NCBI RefSeq assembly: GCF_004210375.1
Contig: NC_134830.1
Location: 6,386,001-6,450,000 of the forward strand
Origin: Tachypleus tridentatus
Lineage: Eukaryota > Arthropoda > Merostomata > Xiphosura > Limulidae
Direction of reading: 5' to 3'
DNA: 64,000 nucleotides
Position numbers and translations under genes: made by a program. Each line of letters starts with the position of its first letter. Positions within the stretch are counted from its first letter, which is position 1. Below, one piece after another: positions 1-11,779 of the stretch. Under the pieces are notes generated by a model. The model was not told the DNA's origin, made no database searches, and saw only the letters and a list, made by a program, of their open reading frames with translations.

Positions 1-672
1 AGTATTATGGACCACCAAATTAAGTTGACTTCATTTTGAATATTTGTAATAATGCTAGTCTGTTAAAATTAAAGACTGACCTAGATTCGAGTTGGAAAGA
101 AAACGGCTAGCAGCTATTTTAGTCACTATGATCCTTCTGGGAAAGAGGGTGAACAGTTGGTTAGAAATATGGGTCGACTCTCACCTACTGCCATGTATTA
201 CCTCTTTAAAAATATACTTCTGAAGATGATCCGATTGTTTACTCTAAAGCAAATCCACACTGGATTATCTGCTGTGTCAACCGCAGGAAATCGAACCCCA
301 GGTTTTAGTGTTGAAAGATTATATCATAGTTTCCTAAACTGGTCATTCACAATGACACGGATATAACCAAACTTTCAAGAATGTTGACCGTTTGATGGCA
401 GTACGGTGTTGCAAAATGTTACCATTTAATCCCAGAAACCCAGAAAAGAAACTTACTACGACGGAACAATAACGTCTTAACAATGACGACGTGTGTCTGT
501 CTTCGTCCTGTTGTGTTTTACAGAAACAGCTCCCAAGTCTTTGTGTCGGGTAAGGTACGGATTTGATTGATGTCGGCATGCGTAACGAATCGCGTAGAAA
601 CGGTGAAGTCGCACCTTTGTAAACACATTCGTCGCCGATGCTGTGGTATATTCATCAGCTGTAGTTGTATTC
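1..672. other. Non-coding stretch before assembly gap
   Basis: No gene is recognised. The only identifiable item is a short minus-strand SINE-C-like fragment at about 262-318, whose reverse complement carries a tRNA-type B box (GGTTCGATTTCC). Short open frames here have no domain, no splice context and no codon bias. Confidence 0.5.
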
Positions 673-1172
673 NNNNNNNNNNNNNNNNNNNNNNNNNNNN
701 NNNNNNNNNNNNNNNNNNNNNNNNNNNNNNNNNNNNNNNNNNNNNNNNNNNNNNNNNNNNNNNNNNNNNNNNNNNNNNNNNNNNNNNNNNNNNNNNNNNN
801 NNNNNNNNNNNNNNNNNNNNNNNNNNNNNNNNNNNNNNNNNNNNNNNNNNNNNNNNNNNNNNNNNNNNNNNNNNNNNNNNNNNNNNNNNNNNNNNNNNNN
901 NNNNNNNNNNNNNNNNNNNNNNNNNNNNNNNNNNNNNNNNNNNNNNNNNNNNNNNNNNNNNNNNNNNNNNNNNNNNNNNNNNNNNNNNNNNNNNNNNNNN
1001 NNNNNNNNNNNNNNNNNNNNNNNNNNNNNNNNNNNNNNNNNNNNNNNNNNNNNNNNNNNNNNNNNNNNNNNNNNNNNNNNNNNNNNNNNNNNNNNNNNNN
1101 NNNNNNNNNNNNNNNNNNNNNNNNNNNNNNNNNNNNNNNNNNNNNNNNNNNNNNNNNNNNNNNNNNNNNNNN
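673..1172. other. Assembly gap of exactly 500 N
   Basis: A run of 500 N. The round number suggests a placeholder rather than a measured gap. It removes the 5' part of the adjacent Tc1-like element, so open frames that cross it mean nothing. Confidence 0.98.
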
Positions 1173-2165
1173 AGCGCAACAACGCCATTGGTCTGCGTTT
1201 AAACAGGCGAATTCTCAATCAGATGTTGCCCAGAGCTGTGCGAATGTCCACCCAAGCACCATCACAAGGCTATAGCATCGTCACCAATAACAACATGGAT
1301 CAACTCGTGACCGTCCACGATCTGGCAGACCTCGTGTGACCACGCCCGCATAAGATCGCTACATCCGGTTACGTCACCTTCGGGATGGGACCACCACTCC
1401 CGACGTCTAACCATACCAGGGCTGCGTAGGATTTCCGATCAGACCGTACGCAACCGTCTACGAGATGCAGGAATCCGACCTCGACGACCGGTCAGAGGCG
1501 TCATCCTCACCATCAACATCGTCAAGCACGGCTGCAATGGACTCGGGGCACATCGGGTATGGCCTCATCGACGATGGAGGCATGTTTGGTTCAGCGATGA
1601 ATCACGTTTCATGCTTCGTAGGCAGGATGGAAGGACCCGTGTTTACCGTCACCGAGGTGAACATTTTGCAGCAAACTGTGTGCAGGAAGTTGACAGACGG
1701 TTTGGTGGTGGCAGCATCATGATGTGGGCTGCCATCGCCTACAATACCAGAACAGACCTTTTGCACATCGAGGGAATCTTACGACTCAACGATACGTCGA
1801 CGAGATTCTTAGGCCCCATGTGCAACCCATTATGGTGAACGTCAACAACGTTTTTCAACATGACAACGCTCGTTCTCACACAGCCCGACTCACCACTGTC
1901 TTCTTGAGACACCACAATATCAACGTTCTTCCCTGGCCCTCCAGATCACCAGATTTAAAACCCCATCGAACATCTTTGGGACGAGTTGGACCGACGTCTG
2001 CGACGGCGACAACCTCAACCGCAACTCTACCTACCTCAGCTTGCAGCAGCTTTGCAGGCTGAGTGGTCAGCCATTCCACAGGATGTGATTCGTCATCTCA
2101 TCGCTTCCATGGGCAGGAGATGCCAAGCAGTTATTGATGCTCACGGGGGGCATACTCGTTATTGA
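1173..2165 (+). pseudogene. Tc1/mariner-superfamily transposase, decayed
   Basis: This is a remnant of a cut-and-paste DNA transposase. Seen directly, in order and in changing frames: a helix-turn-helix-like stretch near 1440-1500 (QTVRNRLRDAGI); WFSDESRF with the first catalytic Asp near 1590; GGSIMMWAAI near 1710; FQHDNARSHTAR with the second Asp near 1855-1885; WPSRSPDLKP; then, in the next frame, the HLWDEL region with the catalytic Glu. Between the second Asp and the Glu lie 34 residues once the one-base slip is allowed for, so this is the DD34E type. Damage: stop codons near 1308 and 1337, frame changes near 1710 and 1795, and an extra C near 1964. The frame ends at TGA 2163-2165. The N-terminal part is lost in the gap. 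No terminal inverted repeats were identified. Non-functional as read. Confidence 0.85.
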
Positions 2166-3077
2166 CGTTGAGTGACGTTAAACGTCAACTTGTGAGCGTG
2201 GACTTCGCCTTTACAGACTTTGGATGTTCAGCAGTGAATGTACAAAGTTTCACACATGTCATACAGAACTACCCGGAATAAACTTGTTAATAATTTGTTT
2301 CAAATTTTGCCTCTTGCGTTTCTTTTTTGGAGAGTTTATTTAGCAAAGATTTCGACTGAATGACGCGTTCACTAATTGTAGTATAATTTATAACGTTTAG
2401 CCAGGGACAGTTTTTACGGCAGAGTTTCTGTAAACTTCGCTTTTTTCAGTCTAAACAAGAGATATCGCTAACCCTAAATGTGTTAAATTTCACAGTTACG
2501 ATAGTTACTGAGTTCTTGACATGATTAGTTCTGTTGCTGAGTTTTTGTTTTGTTTCGTTTTGTTGTCCAGCGGTTCACGGTTATCGTGACCTGGTTAGAA
2601 ATCCACGAAACAATGACAGTAAGACTATTCTAGTTCTGTATTTGGAACGTAATGATCTCAACATCGGGGTGAAAGAACTTTAGCATGACGTCATATGTAT
2701 CAACATCCGCTTATGCTCGTTCTGAGTAACTGGCGAAAATAATGCATTGAACATTCATTGTTATGAAACTGGTTCCATGTGATACTGTCATGGCACGTGC
2801 TACTAGCGATATCGGTATGCACGAAGCACGAGCGTGGGAATTGCCTCGTGGGCTTGCCACCGTGCCACAAAAGCGTGTCCGATAGCCAGTGTTCGTGGAA
2901 GGTTTTTGTTATTTATTTATGGTAATTATTACGCCATTGATTGTTTATAAGAAAGTTTCCAAGTGGTATACCATACATACCACAACATGGGGAGGGGATG
3001 GGGTCTGGATTATAGCCTTATTTCCGGTTGTTGTTGTTTCATACACTCACGCTATGTTTATTACCCATTACAACGAA
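2166..3077. other. No gene seen
   Basis: The 3' flank of the Tc1-like remnant, with an AATAAA at about 2278, followed by unremarkable AT-rich sequence. The terminal repeats of the transposon could not be located. Confidence 0.5.
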
Positions 3078-3085
3078 GTCAAACG

Positions 3086-3225
3086 CAGCGGCGGATTTAA
3101 GATTGTGTGGGCCCTACACCCCATGTAATTTTATATAGGATAAATTTATCAATGGGGCCCTATTAAGACCATAGACCCTGGAGCTGAACCCCCCCCCCTC
3201 TAGCTCCTGCCTAAATACGCCACTG
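3086..3225. mobile_element. Non-autonomous hAT-type element, 140 bp
   Basis: Imperfect terminal inverted repeats: CAGCGGCGGATTTAAG at the left end, and at the right end the complement of CAGTGGCGTATTTAGG. The flanks GTCAAACG (3078-3085) and GTTAAACG (3226-3233) are an 8-bp target duplication with one mismatch. TIRs starting CAG with 8-bp duplications are typical of hAT elements. The interior is non-coding and includes a run of C. Confidence 0.75.
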
Positions 3226-3233
3226 GTTAAACG

Positions 3234-3697
3234 GAAACAAAATACAATGACATTTAGTTTATCTTGTTTAGCCAGGGTCATTTTTAAGTTTTAATGTTTG
3301 TGTATTACCATAGATACGTTTAGATTTTCTTTCCCGGCGATGTAAGGGTAATAGGGTAATACCAAATTCAACTTTGTAGCTCTAACGTAATTTTAGCGAT
3401 ACAACGACTAATTTTTACTTAACTTAAAATCATATAAGCTTTGCTTACTTTTCACCTGTTTCAACTACTATACAGTAGTGCATTGTCTGTGTTGTCAGTC
3501 AGTCAGTAGACACTAAAATAAACATCACACAAAGAATGCTTAAGATTACAATATTTACTGTTGTCAGTAAAATGTGCGCATGCCATGAATCACGAGAATA
3601 ATTATTCACCCTGTAAGTTACAACGTAGTGTGACAGATGAACTTCAAAAGCGAGGAATCAAAATATTTTTTCTGTTAATTTAACGCTTACAACACTA
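3234..3697. other. No gene seen
   Basis: AT-rich sequence with no recognisable exon or repeat. Confidence 0.5.
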
Positions 3698-3785
3698 AAA
3701 TCCGGGTTTCGATACTCGTGGTGGGCAGAGCACAGATAGCCCATTGTGTAACTTTGTGCTTAATTCAAAACAACAACAATTTATT
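3698..3785 (+). mobile_element. SINE-B fragment
   Basis: The 3' two thirds of the SINE-B family: B-box region GGGTTTCGATACTCG, then GCAGAGCACAGATAGCCC and an A-rich CAA-type tail. The A-box half is missing or diverged. Confidence 0.75.
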
Positions 3786-3984
3786 TATTCTTGAAAATAA
3801 ACTTTCGGGAACCGCGTCGAAATACGTCTAGTAAAGATAAACTGATGTCATATCACCATTAATGTCCATTGTATTTCCACGAAATTATTGTTGATGTATT
3901 TTGTGTTTTTTTCCGTCGTAGTCTTCATTAGATTTTACTCGAAAAATTATATATCTCATCTGCTCCGTCTCTCCAGGGGCCCAA

Positions 3985-4245
3985 CTGCATGGCATGGCCA
4001 AGTGCTTAGGGCTCTCGACTGGTAATCTTAGGGTCGCGGGTTCGAATTCCCGTCACATCAAACCTGTTCGACCTTTCAGCTGTAAGGACGTTATAACGAT
4101 TTCGATCAATCCAAGTATTCGTTGATAAAAAAGTAGCCCAAGAGTTGGCGGTGGGTGGTGATAACTAGGTGCCTTCCCTCTTGTCTTACACTGCTAAATT
4201 AGGGATTGTTAGCGCAGATAGCTTTGTGCAAAATTTTTAAAAAAC
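3985..4245 (+). mobile_element. SINE-A copy (tRNA-derived, ~260 bp)
   Basis: The tRNA-like head has an A box (TGGCCAAGTGCTTAGG) and a B box (GGGTTCGAATTCC). The family-specific body follows (GTAGCCCAAGAGTTGGCG, GGTGGTGATAACTAGG), then the TAGCTTTGTGC tail module. Diverged, hence old. Confidence 0.85.
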
Positions 4246-4646
4246 TCATGAAACTGACTCGTAACGATTGTGTAACAACTTTTTATTCACCAACAGACAG
4301 AATGTCTCGAACAGTGCTGAGTGTTTATTCCGACTTTAGTAAAAAGGAAGTGACATTATCAAGGTGACACAGGCAATGTACCAGTGCTGCTCGTGTTTTA
4401 AACATCTTGTTTTGCAAATGAGACGTTTTCGCTTTTGTTTACAATAATCACTGATCGCGTGATATGTATTATAGCCAATCACAACGATAGACTTACATCT
4501 GGAAATAAACATTGGATTATTTCATAATATCTTTTTTCAGCATTGCCGTCAAACTCGTCTTCGAACAACAAACAAACAAAAACAAAACAACGCAAGACGA
4601 GTGAATACGTTCTCTGCCATATTGGAAATGCTAACTTCCTCTACCG

Positions 4647-4846
4647 CAGTGGTTCTTAACCTTTTTCAGTGTTTGCACCCCTTTCAAATCAGTAATCATT
4701 TCTCGCACCCCCTGGAAACTTAAATATAAAAAAAGCTAAAAATATAACGCATACTCTTATGTAAAAATATAGATTTGCTTTAATTATTCATGGGCATCCT
4801 CGCACCCCTTGGGAATCATCTTCGCACCCCTGGTTAAGAACCCCTG
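4647..4846. mobile_element. Non-autonomous hAT element, 200 bp, with perfect 8-bp target duplication
   Basis: The TIRs CAGTGGTTCTTAACC (left) and the complement of CAGGGGTTCTTAACC (right) differ at one base. The identical 8-mer CTCTACCG lies directly outside each end (4639-4646 and 4847-4854). The interior is non-coding and contains internal GCACCCC repeats. TIR sequence, size and 8-bp duplication fit a MITE-like derivative of a Charlie/hAT transposon. Confidence 0.9.
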
Positions 4847-4854
4847 CTCTACCG

Positions 4855-5410
4855 GTACATTTGGAAGAGAATATACAGAAAAGGTTCCAGCCAATAAAAT
4901 CAGCAAACAGCAGTTTCTCAGCACGTGATGTTTACTATCTGATTTCACGTGAAATTAATAACGCACGCATGAATTTATTGGCACATTTTCAGAGATTCCA
5001 TTTTATTTATTTCGAATCGAATGCATTTTTCTGTCAACGAAAGAAGTATTTGTGCAGTATATTTCTCACAATAACATTTTTACGCACAGCAAAAGTAAAA
5101 CAAAGTTCTTTTCGATAACTGTTGTCACATGCAGCGAAAAACTAATTCTTTATCCCCTAGGCCTGTTATCACTTAAGTAGTTGACGTAGCATGTGACGAA
5201 ATGTTTAGTCATTTCCGGTGATATAGACAAGAATTTCCGTACCAGCTTATCGACGACACGTTGTGTGTAAAAAAAGAAAGAAAAGAAATGAATACAAATA
5301 AAAATTTATATACAAAACATCGACCAAACTACTTCCGCATCGTTTATGAGTTATATATAGATATAGTTTGGTATTTTCTGTCGATTTAAAGTTGTTTTTT
5401 TTGGTGTTAG
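4855..5410. other. No gene seen
   Basis: An 85-codon open frame at 4861-5118 has no recognisable domain and looks like chance AT-rich sequence. Confidence 0.45.
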
Positions 5411-5411
5411 G

Positions 5412-5505
5412 GTATGCTATGTCTGCTCACCGAGGATATCGAAACCCTGTTTCCAGCAGTATGAGCCCTCAGACATACCGTTGTGCCACGGGGGGTGGAT
5501 GTTTA
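5412..5505 (-). mobile_element. SINE-B copy, 3' truncated
   Basis: Read on the minus strand it carries the A-box region (GGCACAACGGTATGTCTG) and a B-box region (GGTTTCGATATCC). It lacks most of the 3' tail. Confidence 0.7.
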
Positions 5506-5702
5506 AGATGGTACCTGCTGAGTTATTAAATGTATTGACCGTAGGGGAAATCGAAATGTTAAATCATAAGAGCTAGGCCTTTTGCTCTACTCATGAGTCA
5601 CTCCGTTTAATTTGATGGCTCATTAATTAGAGCGTCCTGGTGGAACTCTTTAAAGTTAAAGAACATCTCTGTTTGGAAAAAAAAAAAAACATCTGCTGCT
5701 CA

Positions 5703-5778
5703 CGGTTTGGTTTGTTTTGTTTTGAATTTGAATTTCGCGCAGAGTTACACGAGGACTATCTGCGCTGCTAATCACGGA
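5703..5778 (-). mobile_element. SINE-A tail fragment
   Basis: Only the 3' module is present: complement of GAATTTCGCGCAGAGTTACACG followed by ACTATCTGCGC. The head and body are absent. Confidence 0.6.
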
Positions 5779-5889
5779 ATGTTACTTGTGAAGTTTAGTT
5801 GATGAAGTGACAAAACTGATATAAAAATGTAGCATTTAAAAACACATTGCACGTTTCTTCAATCATTATTTCAGTCTTCGTAAATATAG

Positions 5890-6168
5890 GACCCGGCATG
5901 ACCAGGTGGGCTAAGGCTTTCGACTCGTAAACTGAGGCTCGCGGGTTCGAATCCACGTCGCACCAAATATACTCACCGTTTCAGCCATGGGGGCGTTATA
6001 ACGTGACGGTCCATCCCACTATTCGTTGGTAAAAGAGTAGCCCAAGATTTGGCGGTGGGTGTTGATGACTAGCTGCCTTCCATCTAGTCTTATAGTGCTA
6101 GATTAGAGACGGCTAGAGCAGATAACCCTCGTGTAACTTTGCGCGAAATTCAAAAACAAACAAACAAT
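5890..6168 (+). mobile_element. SINE-A copy, near full length
   Basis: The head CCCGGCATGACCAGGTGGG and B box GGGTTCGAATCCACG are followed by the body (GTAGCCCAAGATTTGGCGG) and a tail ending in CAAACAAACAA. A clear family member. Confidence 0.9.
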
Positions 6169-6169
6169 C

Positions 6170-8000
6170 ATAAAGAGAACAAACCTTTCCTCCCTTCAGT
6201 AATTTAGCTTCACAACACCTACCTTTTCTTTCGCTTCCTTGCTTAAAAATGAACTATTTTCGTATGTCAAAACAAAGAGAACATTCAGCAAGTAACTTGG
6301 AAAATAAATATTCATTAATATACCAGACATTAAAGTTACCGACCGTTTAAACCCCGAAATATTAAAAAAACACACACCAATAGACCTAAAATTTTTATAA
6401 AAGCAAATCAAATTCAGATATTTTTTCACATTCATTTTAATATATCCATTGTGGCTAGAAGTCAGAGGTTTGTAAGAAATAGAATCTCGTATCTGTCTTA
6501 TGCCTTTCACAAGTCAGATCTGTCTTTCGACTTCCACAAATCGTATTTGTCGTTTGTCTTTCACAAGTCAGATCTGTCTTTTCTTTCCCACAAGTCACTT
6601 ACTGTCCGATAAGGTTTTCGTTTACTACAGGAAATCGTTTTTTTGAGGCTGGACAATAAAGTCTTTTATTATTTAGTTCCAAGAGCTACCTAGCCATCAA
6701 AAAAAGTTGTGCCTTCTCTTCAACCAATAGACTGATGATTGGTAGTGAATAATGGACGTACCAGTTAACACATTAAGACACTCTGTGGGTGACATTATAA
6801 TTTGGAACTGATGTTTATCTGTGTGTAATGGACACAAAAACGTAGAAACAAAAAGAATAATTAAACCATACAGATTGATATATAACTTTGGAAGATCCAC
6901 GTGACTCGGGACATCAGTTGGAAGTGGTACAGCATACAGATTTGAGAGGATTAATAATTTGAGAAGTTGATCCAGTGTTGACAGCGGTGGACTACGTTCA
7001 GCTTGGATTAGCTTGGATTACATCTATAGAGTTGACGATCTAAAATCCGTTCGAGAGTTTTACTGTAAGTACTCGTAAGATTGGTAGAACAATAAAACCA
7101 TCACGTATTGGGCATTTATTAGGATTTAGGAAACAACAATAAGAGATGTTTTACAGGTTCGGTGCCGAGAAAGAAATGATAAAAAAATGTTGCAAGTAGA
7201 GGAAGAAACTCGGGTAAATCATGTTTGGGAACAGGTGTGGTCTGGGTATTCTGGATTCTGATAGGTGCATTTACAAAGTATCATCCAGAACGTGTGCTCC
7301 ACTGGGGTAAAGTTCAGAAGGTGACAGATCAGTAAATTGTAAAGCATGTGTTGCATTTTCGAAATCGCGATAATGCTCTTCTGGAGCTGAACGATTTAGG
7401 TAGATAGTATCAGCAAAAATTGAATATCCATGGGAAGAGTTTTGTCTAGTCAGGGTTTTAACCCTGTTCCAGTAATGGGAAGGATTCGAATAACGTTGAA
7501 TTTGGTTGCAAACCCGATGTCATCGTCCCCTTTACTGCTTCAACAAAATTACAGGCAATGCACAAAAATCTTTAAATAAACAAGGATGGTCATGACAGTG
7601 ACAACAGCCCCGAAGAAATAACCAGCATATTCACAAAAGATCTACTATCGAGATGAAGTTGGTTTGCGTGATGAACAGTGATAAAAAACTAGCAGAGGTG
7701 AGAACATTTGTAAGAATAGTTACCAATGAATTAAATTTATTAAAAGAAGAAATATTCGTGACAACGTTGGATTTATCTATTTCACCACGAATCCTAAAGG
7801 TGGTCAATCAGTATTTACAGTTAGTTTATAAAAGAATCCTATTTATGTCATTCCCATAGGTCACATTGGTCAGTAGTTTAATCTGGGATCACTAAATACC
7901 AGAACACAAAAGCTGAGAGAGAGGACAGAAGCTAGAACGACATCTGTTGAAGAATATTGTTTTGGACAGCCTGGAGAAGAAGGCTTTAGTTTTGATTGTT
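6170..8000. other. No gene recognised
   Basis: AT-rich sequence. An imperfect two-copy repeat lies at about 6506-6595 (unit containing TTCACAAGTCAGATCTGTCT). Open frames at 6196-6510 and 6697-6900 (minus) and 7653-7859 (plus) show no domain and no splice framework. Confidence 0.4.
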
Positions 8001-8002
8001 AC

Positions 8003-8092
8003 TGAGCACAAAACTACACAATGAGCTATCTTTGCTTTGCCCACCAAAGGTATTAAAATCCGATTTGTAGTGTCGTAAGCCTGAAGATGTTC
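8003..8092 (-). mobile_element. SINE-B fragment, diverged
   Basis: The minus strand shows degenerate SINE-B order: a head with TTACGACACTACAAATCGG, a damaged B box, then GGCAAAGCAAAGATAGC and the GTAGTTTTGTGC tail module. Confidence 0.55.
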
Positions 8093-8389
8093 TGCTTATC
8101 TCCTGGAAAACAAAGATCCAGTGATAATCCACAAAGTAGCTTCAACACAGAAGTTCTGCTGTGATAGTTGATGCCAAACAAGATAGGTTCAAACATTTCT
8201 TTCTGAGAAGAAGACATGAGGCAGGGATATGCTGGAATTAAAGCATATAGTAACAGAATATGCATAGTTTAAAGACAGGCTTAGCTGCATAACCAGTGTT
8301 GACCAGGGCTAAGAGTCACTGAAAGGACGAATATTTTGTAGAGTAATAGTAATAAATCTGAGAAACAGAATCAGTCAGTGTAAACAGAA

Positions 8390-8496
8390 GTTACAGTAAG
8401 AGAATCACTGGTACCATCAGGAGTTACAGTGAGAGAATCACTGGTACCATCAGGAGTTACAGTAAGAGAATCACTGGTACCATCAGGAGTCAATGT
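8390..8496. repeat. Minisatellite, 33-bp unit, about 3 copies
   Basis: Unit begins GTTACAGTAAGAGAATCACT. Copies start at 8390, 8423 and 8456 and are nearly identical. Confidence 0.9.
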
Positions 8497-8574
8497 AATA
8501 CAATCAGTAAACGAGATCTTTAAACAGAATGTACAAGTTGTGTAGAATTTAGAAACAGAAAAGTAGATACAAAA

Positions 8575-9575
8575 CTAGTATCTATAGTTGGATGACAGCA
8601 GAGATACAGCACCAGTATCTATAGTTGGATGACAGCAGCAGATACAGAACCAGTATCTATAGTTGGATGACAGCAGGAGATACAGCACCAGTATCTATAG
8701 TTGGATGACAGCAGAGATAGCAGCACACCAGTATATCTATAGTTGGATGACAGCAGGGCTACAGAACTGAAAAAACCAGTCTATAGTTGGATGACAGCAG
8801 GGGTACAGAACCAGTATCTATAGTTGGATGACAGCAGAGATACAGAACCAGTATCTACAGAGTACTGAGATGACAGTAGGGAAACAGAACCAGTATCTAT
8901 AGTTGGATGACAGAAGGAATACAGAACCAGTATCTATAGTGGATGACAGCAGAAATACAGAACCAGTATCTATAGTAACGATGACAGCAGAATACAGAAC
9001 CAGTATCTATAGAAAGATGACAGCAGGGTGCATAACCATGCATATCTACAGTTGGATGACACCAGGAATACAGAACCAGCATCTATAGTTGGATGACAGC
9101 AGAGATACAGAACCAGTATCTATAGTTGAATGACAGCAGAGATACAGCACCAGTATCTATAGTTGGATGACAGCAGGAGATACAGAACCAGTATCTATAG
9201 TTGGATGACAGCAGAGATACAGCACCAGTATCTATAGTATCTATAGTTGGATGACAGCAGAGATACAGCACCAGTATCTACAGTGAGATGACAGCAGAGA
9301 TACAGCACCAGTATCTACAGTGAGAGATGACAGCAGTTGGATACAGCAGAAACCAGCATCTATAGTTGGATGACAGCAGAAATACAGAACCAGTATCTAT
9401 AGTTGGATGACAGCAGAAATACAGAACCAGTATCTATAGTTGGATGACAGTAGGGATACAGAACCAGTATCTATAGTTGTATGACAGCAGAATGAATACA
9501 GCACCAGTATCTATAGTTGGATGACAGCAGAGATACAGCACCAGTATCTACAGTGAGATGACAGTAGGGATACAG
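8575..9575. repeat. Minisatellite, ~37-bp unit, about 27 copies
   Basis: Unit core CCAGTATCTATAGTTGGATG then ACAGCAGAGATACAGCA. There is much length variation between copies, unlike the very regular arrays elsewhere, which suggests an older array. Each unit contains AGATAC and GTATCT as inverted arms around a 7-nt loop. Open frames on both strands are repeat artefacts. Confidence 0.95.
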
Positions 9576-9872
9576 TAGATAGTGTGGTTGAAGTTAGAAT
9601 GTTTGACACTGTTGTAATAGAAAGAGGAACAGCAAGTGATTGTACCTTTGGAATAAGATGTTACTCCAATAGTTTCAGTAGAAATACCAACAAGGTGTGT
9701 AAGACTATATAATTCCAGTGTACCATGTATATTACAAAGTATGAGATTAGGGTGGCGTGGATTTCTTGTTGTCGTTGCTGTGGATGTAGTAGAAAACGAT
9801 CCTCTGTGATCCACCACAACAGACAATCCAGAACGCATTCAAACAAAATCTACATAGGAATCCTAAAACGTC
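9576..9872. other. No gene seen
   Basis: Unique sequence between the 37-bp array and a SINE-A relic. Overlapping open frames on both strands have no recognisable domain. Confidence 0.4.
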
Positions 9873-9874
9873 TA

Positions 9875-10125
9875 TTGTTTGTTTACTTTGGCAAAAGCTT
9901 CTACAATGTTATCTGCGCTAGGCGTCGTCCCTAATTTAGATGTGACAGACGACTTATCACCCGCTAACTCTTAGGCTATTCTTTACCAAAGAATAATAAG
10001 ACTGACCATCACATTTTAACGTCTCCACAGCTGAAAGGGCAAGTTTTTCGGTTACGAGATTCGAACTTGCAACACTCAGATTGTGAATCAAGCACCTTAA
10101 CTACAACATTGTGCTGAACTTTAAT
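9875..10125 (-). mobile_element. SINE-A copy, strongly diverged
   Basis: On the plus strand the complement of the family order is visible: tail (TCTGCGCTAGGCGTCGTCCC), body (CGCTAACTCTTAGGCTATTC), then the B-box complement (GAGATTCGAACTTGCAAC) and head (TTAACTACAACATTGTGC). Confidence 0.75.
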
Positions 10126-10169
10126 AGGCCACAAAAGTGACACACCACAAGGAATAACATTAACGAAAC

Positions 10170-11065
10170 TGTAACAATAACAAAACACATCTGTGTGCAC
10201 ACAACAATAGAATGGCTTCAATTAATCACAAACGTCACTTAATTATAACAGTCAAACAATAAGAAAACACATCTGTGTGGCACAACAATAGAATGGCTTC
10301 AATTAATCACAAACGTCACTTAAGTATAACAGTCAAACAATAACAAAACACATCTTTGTGGCTCAACAATAGAATGGCTCAATTAATCACAAACGTCACT
10401 TAATTAAAACAGTCAAACAATAACAAAACACATCTGTGTGGCTCAACAATAGAACGGCTTCAATTAATCACAAACGTCACTTAATTATAACAGTCAAACA
10501 ATAACAAAACACATCTGTGTGGCTCAACAATAGAACGGCTTCAATTAATCACAAACGTCACTTAATTATAACAGTCAAACAATAACAAACACATCTGTGT
10601 GGCTCAACAATAAAATGGCTTCAATTAATCACAAACGTCACTTAATTATAACAGTCAAACAATAACAAAACACATCTGTGTGGCTCAACAATAGAACGGC
10701 TTCAATTAATCACAAACGTCACTTAATTATAACAGTCAAACAATAACAAAACACATCTGTGTGGCTCAACAATAGAATGGCTTCAATTAATCACAAACGT
10801 CACTTAATTATAACAGTCAAACAATAACAAAACACATCTGTGTGGCTCAACAATAGAATGGCTTCATTAATCACAAACGTCACTTAATTATAACAGTCAA
10901 ACAATAACAAAACACATCTGTGTGGCTCAACAATAAAATGGCTTCAATTAATCACAAACGTCACTTAATTATAACAGTCAAACAATAACAAAACACATCT
11001 GTGTGGCTCAACAATAGAATGGCTTCAATTAATCACAAACGTCACTTAATTATAACAGTCAAACG
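10170..11065. repeat. Minisatellite, 81-bp unit, 11 copies
   Basis: Unit includes CACATCTGTGTGGCTCAACA and AATCACAAACGTCACTTAAT. Copies differ by a few substitutions and single-base gaps only. The first unit is the most diverged. Confidence 0.95.
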
Positions 11066-11099
11066 AAACTACAAAATATTCGCTTTTTGTCATTTAATT

Positions 11100-11690
11100 T
11101 CAGACTAGAGTCCCTAGTGGTTCAGAACTAAACATGAAGCTTATAACTAAAAACTCAGGTTTCGATGCCCGTGATAGGGACACAGCCAGGGGCATAGATT
11201 TTTTACACCCGATGGGGGGGGGTGTGATTTTTGCAACCATTTATGTGGACTGTTCAATTTGCAAATTGGTAATCTCTGATTACGTGAACCTGAAAGCTAT
11301 AAACATGCAGTCACAGAGTAATCTTGTTGCCACGATACATGCATGTATACTTAGGCCTACTAACTGATACTTACGAACTATCGCTTAGATCGAAAAGCTT
11401 ATAAGCACGCCTATATTAGATATGTACATTTCAGCAACTGAAAAAGCCTACATCTAGGCCTAATTATGTAATTCGATTGGTAAGAACACGAGAATCACAA
11501 GAACAAACACACAATTTGTAGACCTGTGATGCAATAAAACAATTCAACAGACCAAACTGTAGGGGGAATGATTGTATGCACCATACCCCCACCTAAAATG
11601 AAGGGGGATGTATCCCCCCAGGATCTACGCCCCTGGACACAGCACATGTTCGTATCTTTGCACTTAACAACAAACAAATTATTCGAAAAC
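11100..11690 (+). mobile_element. SINE-B copy interrupted by a hAT element
   Basis: The head (CCCTAGTGGTTCAGAAC, CAGGTTTCGATGCCCG) lies at 11110-11186. The tail (ACACAGCACATG, CTTTGCACTTAACAACAAAC) resumes at 11644. The 449 bp between are an independent DNA transposon, so the SINE is the older insertion. Confidence 0.8.
11187..11635. mobile_element. Non-autonomous hAT element, 449 bp, inside SINE-B
   Basis: TIRs: CAGGGGCATAGAT at the left, and at the right the complement of CAGGGGCGTAGAT. A perfect 8-bp target duplication, GACACAGC, flanks it (11179-11186 and 11636-11643). The subterminal regions are rich in G or C runs. No transposase is encoded; the 77-codon open frame that enters its left part is not coding. 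Confidence 0.9.
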
Positions 11691-11779
11691 ATAAAAACAT
11701 GTGTACAAATATAGCACAAGTCCCAGAAAAAAAAACATACACGCATACATTCCCGTTAAAAGAAAGTCTCAACTAATTT

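Noticed and set aside
567-1339. Open frames of 187-224 codons across the N run
   Set aside because: They consist mostly of unknown bases in an assembly gap.
4861-5118. 85-codon frame as a small gene
   Set aside because: It begins at the target duplication of a hAT element and has no domain or codon bias.
8897-9271. Cys/His-rich repeat peptides on the minus strand of the 37-bp array
   Set aside because: The period is not a multiple of three and the frame breaks often; not a zinc-finger protein.
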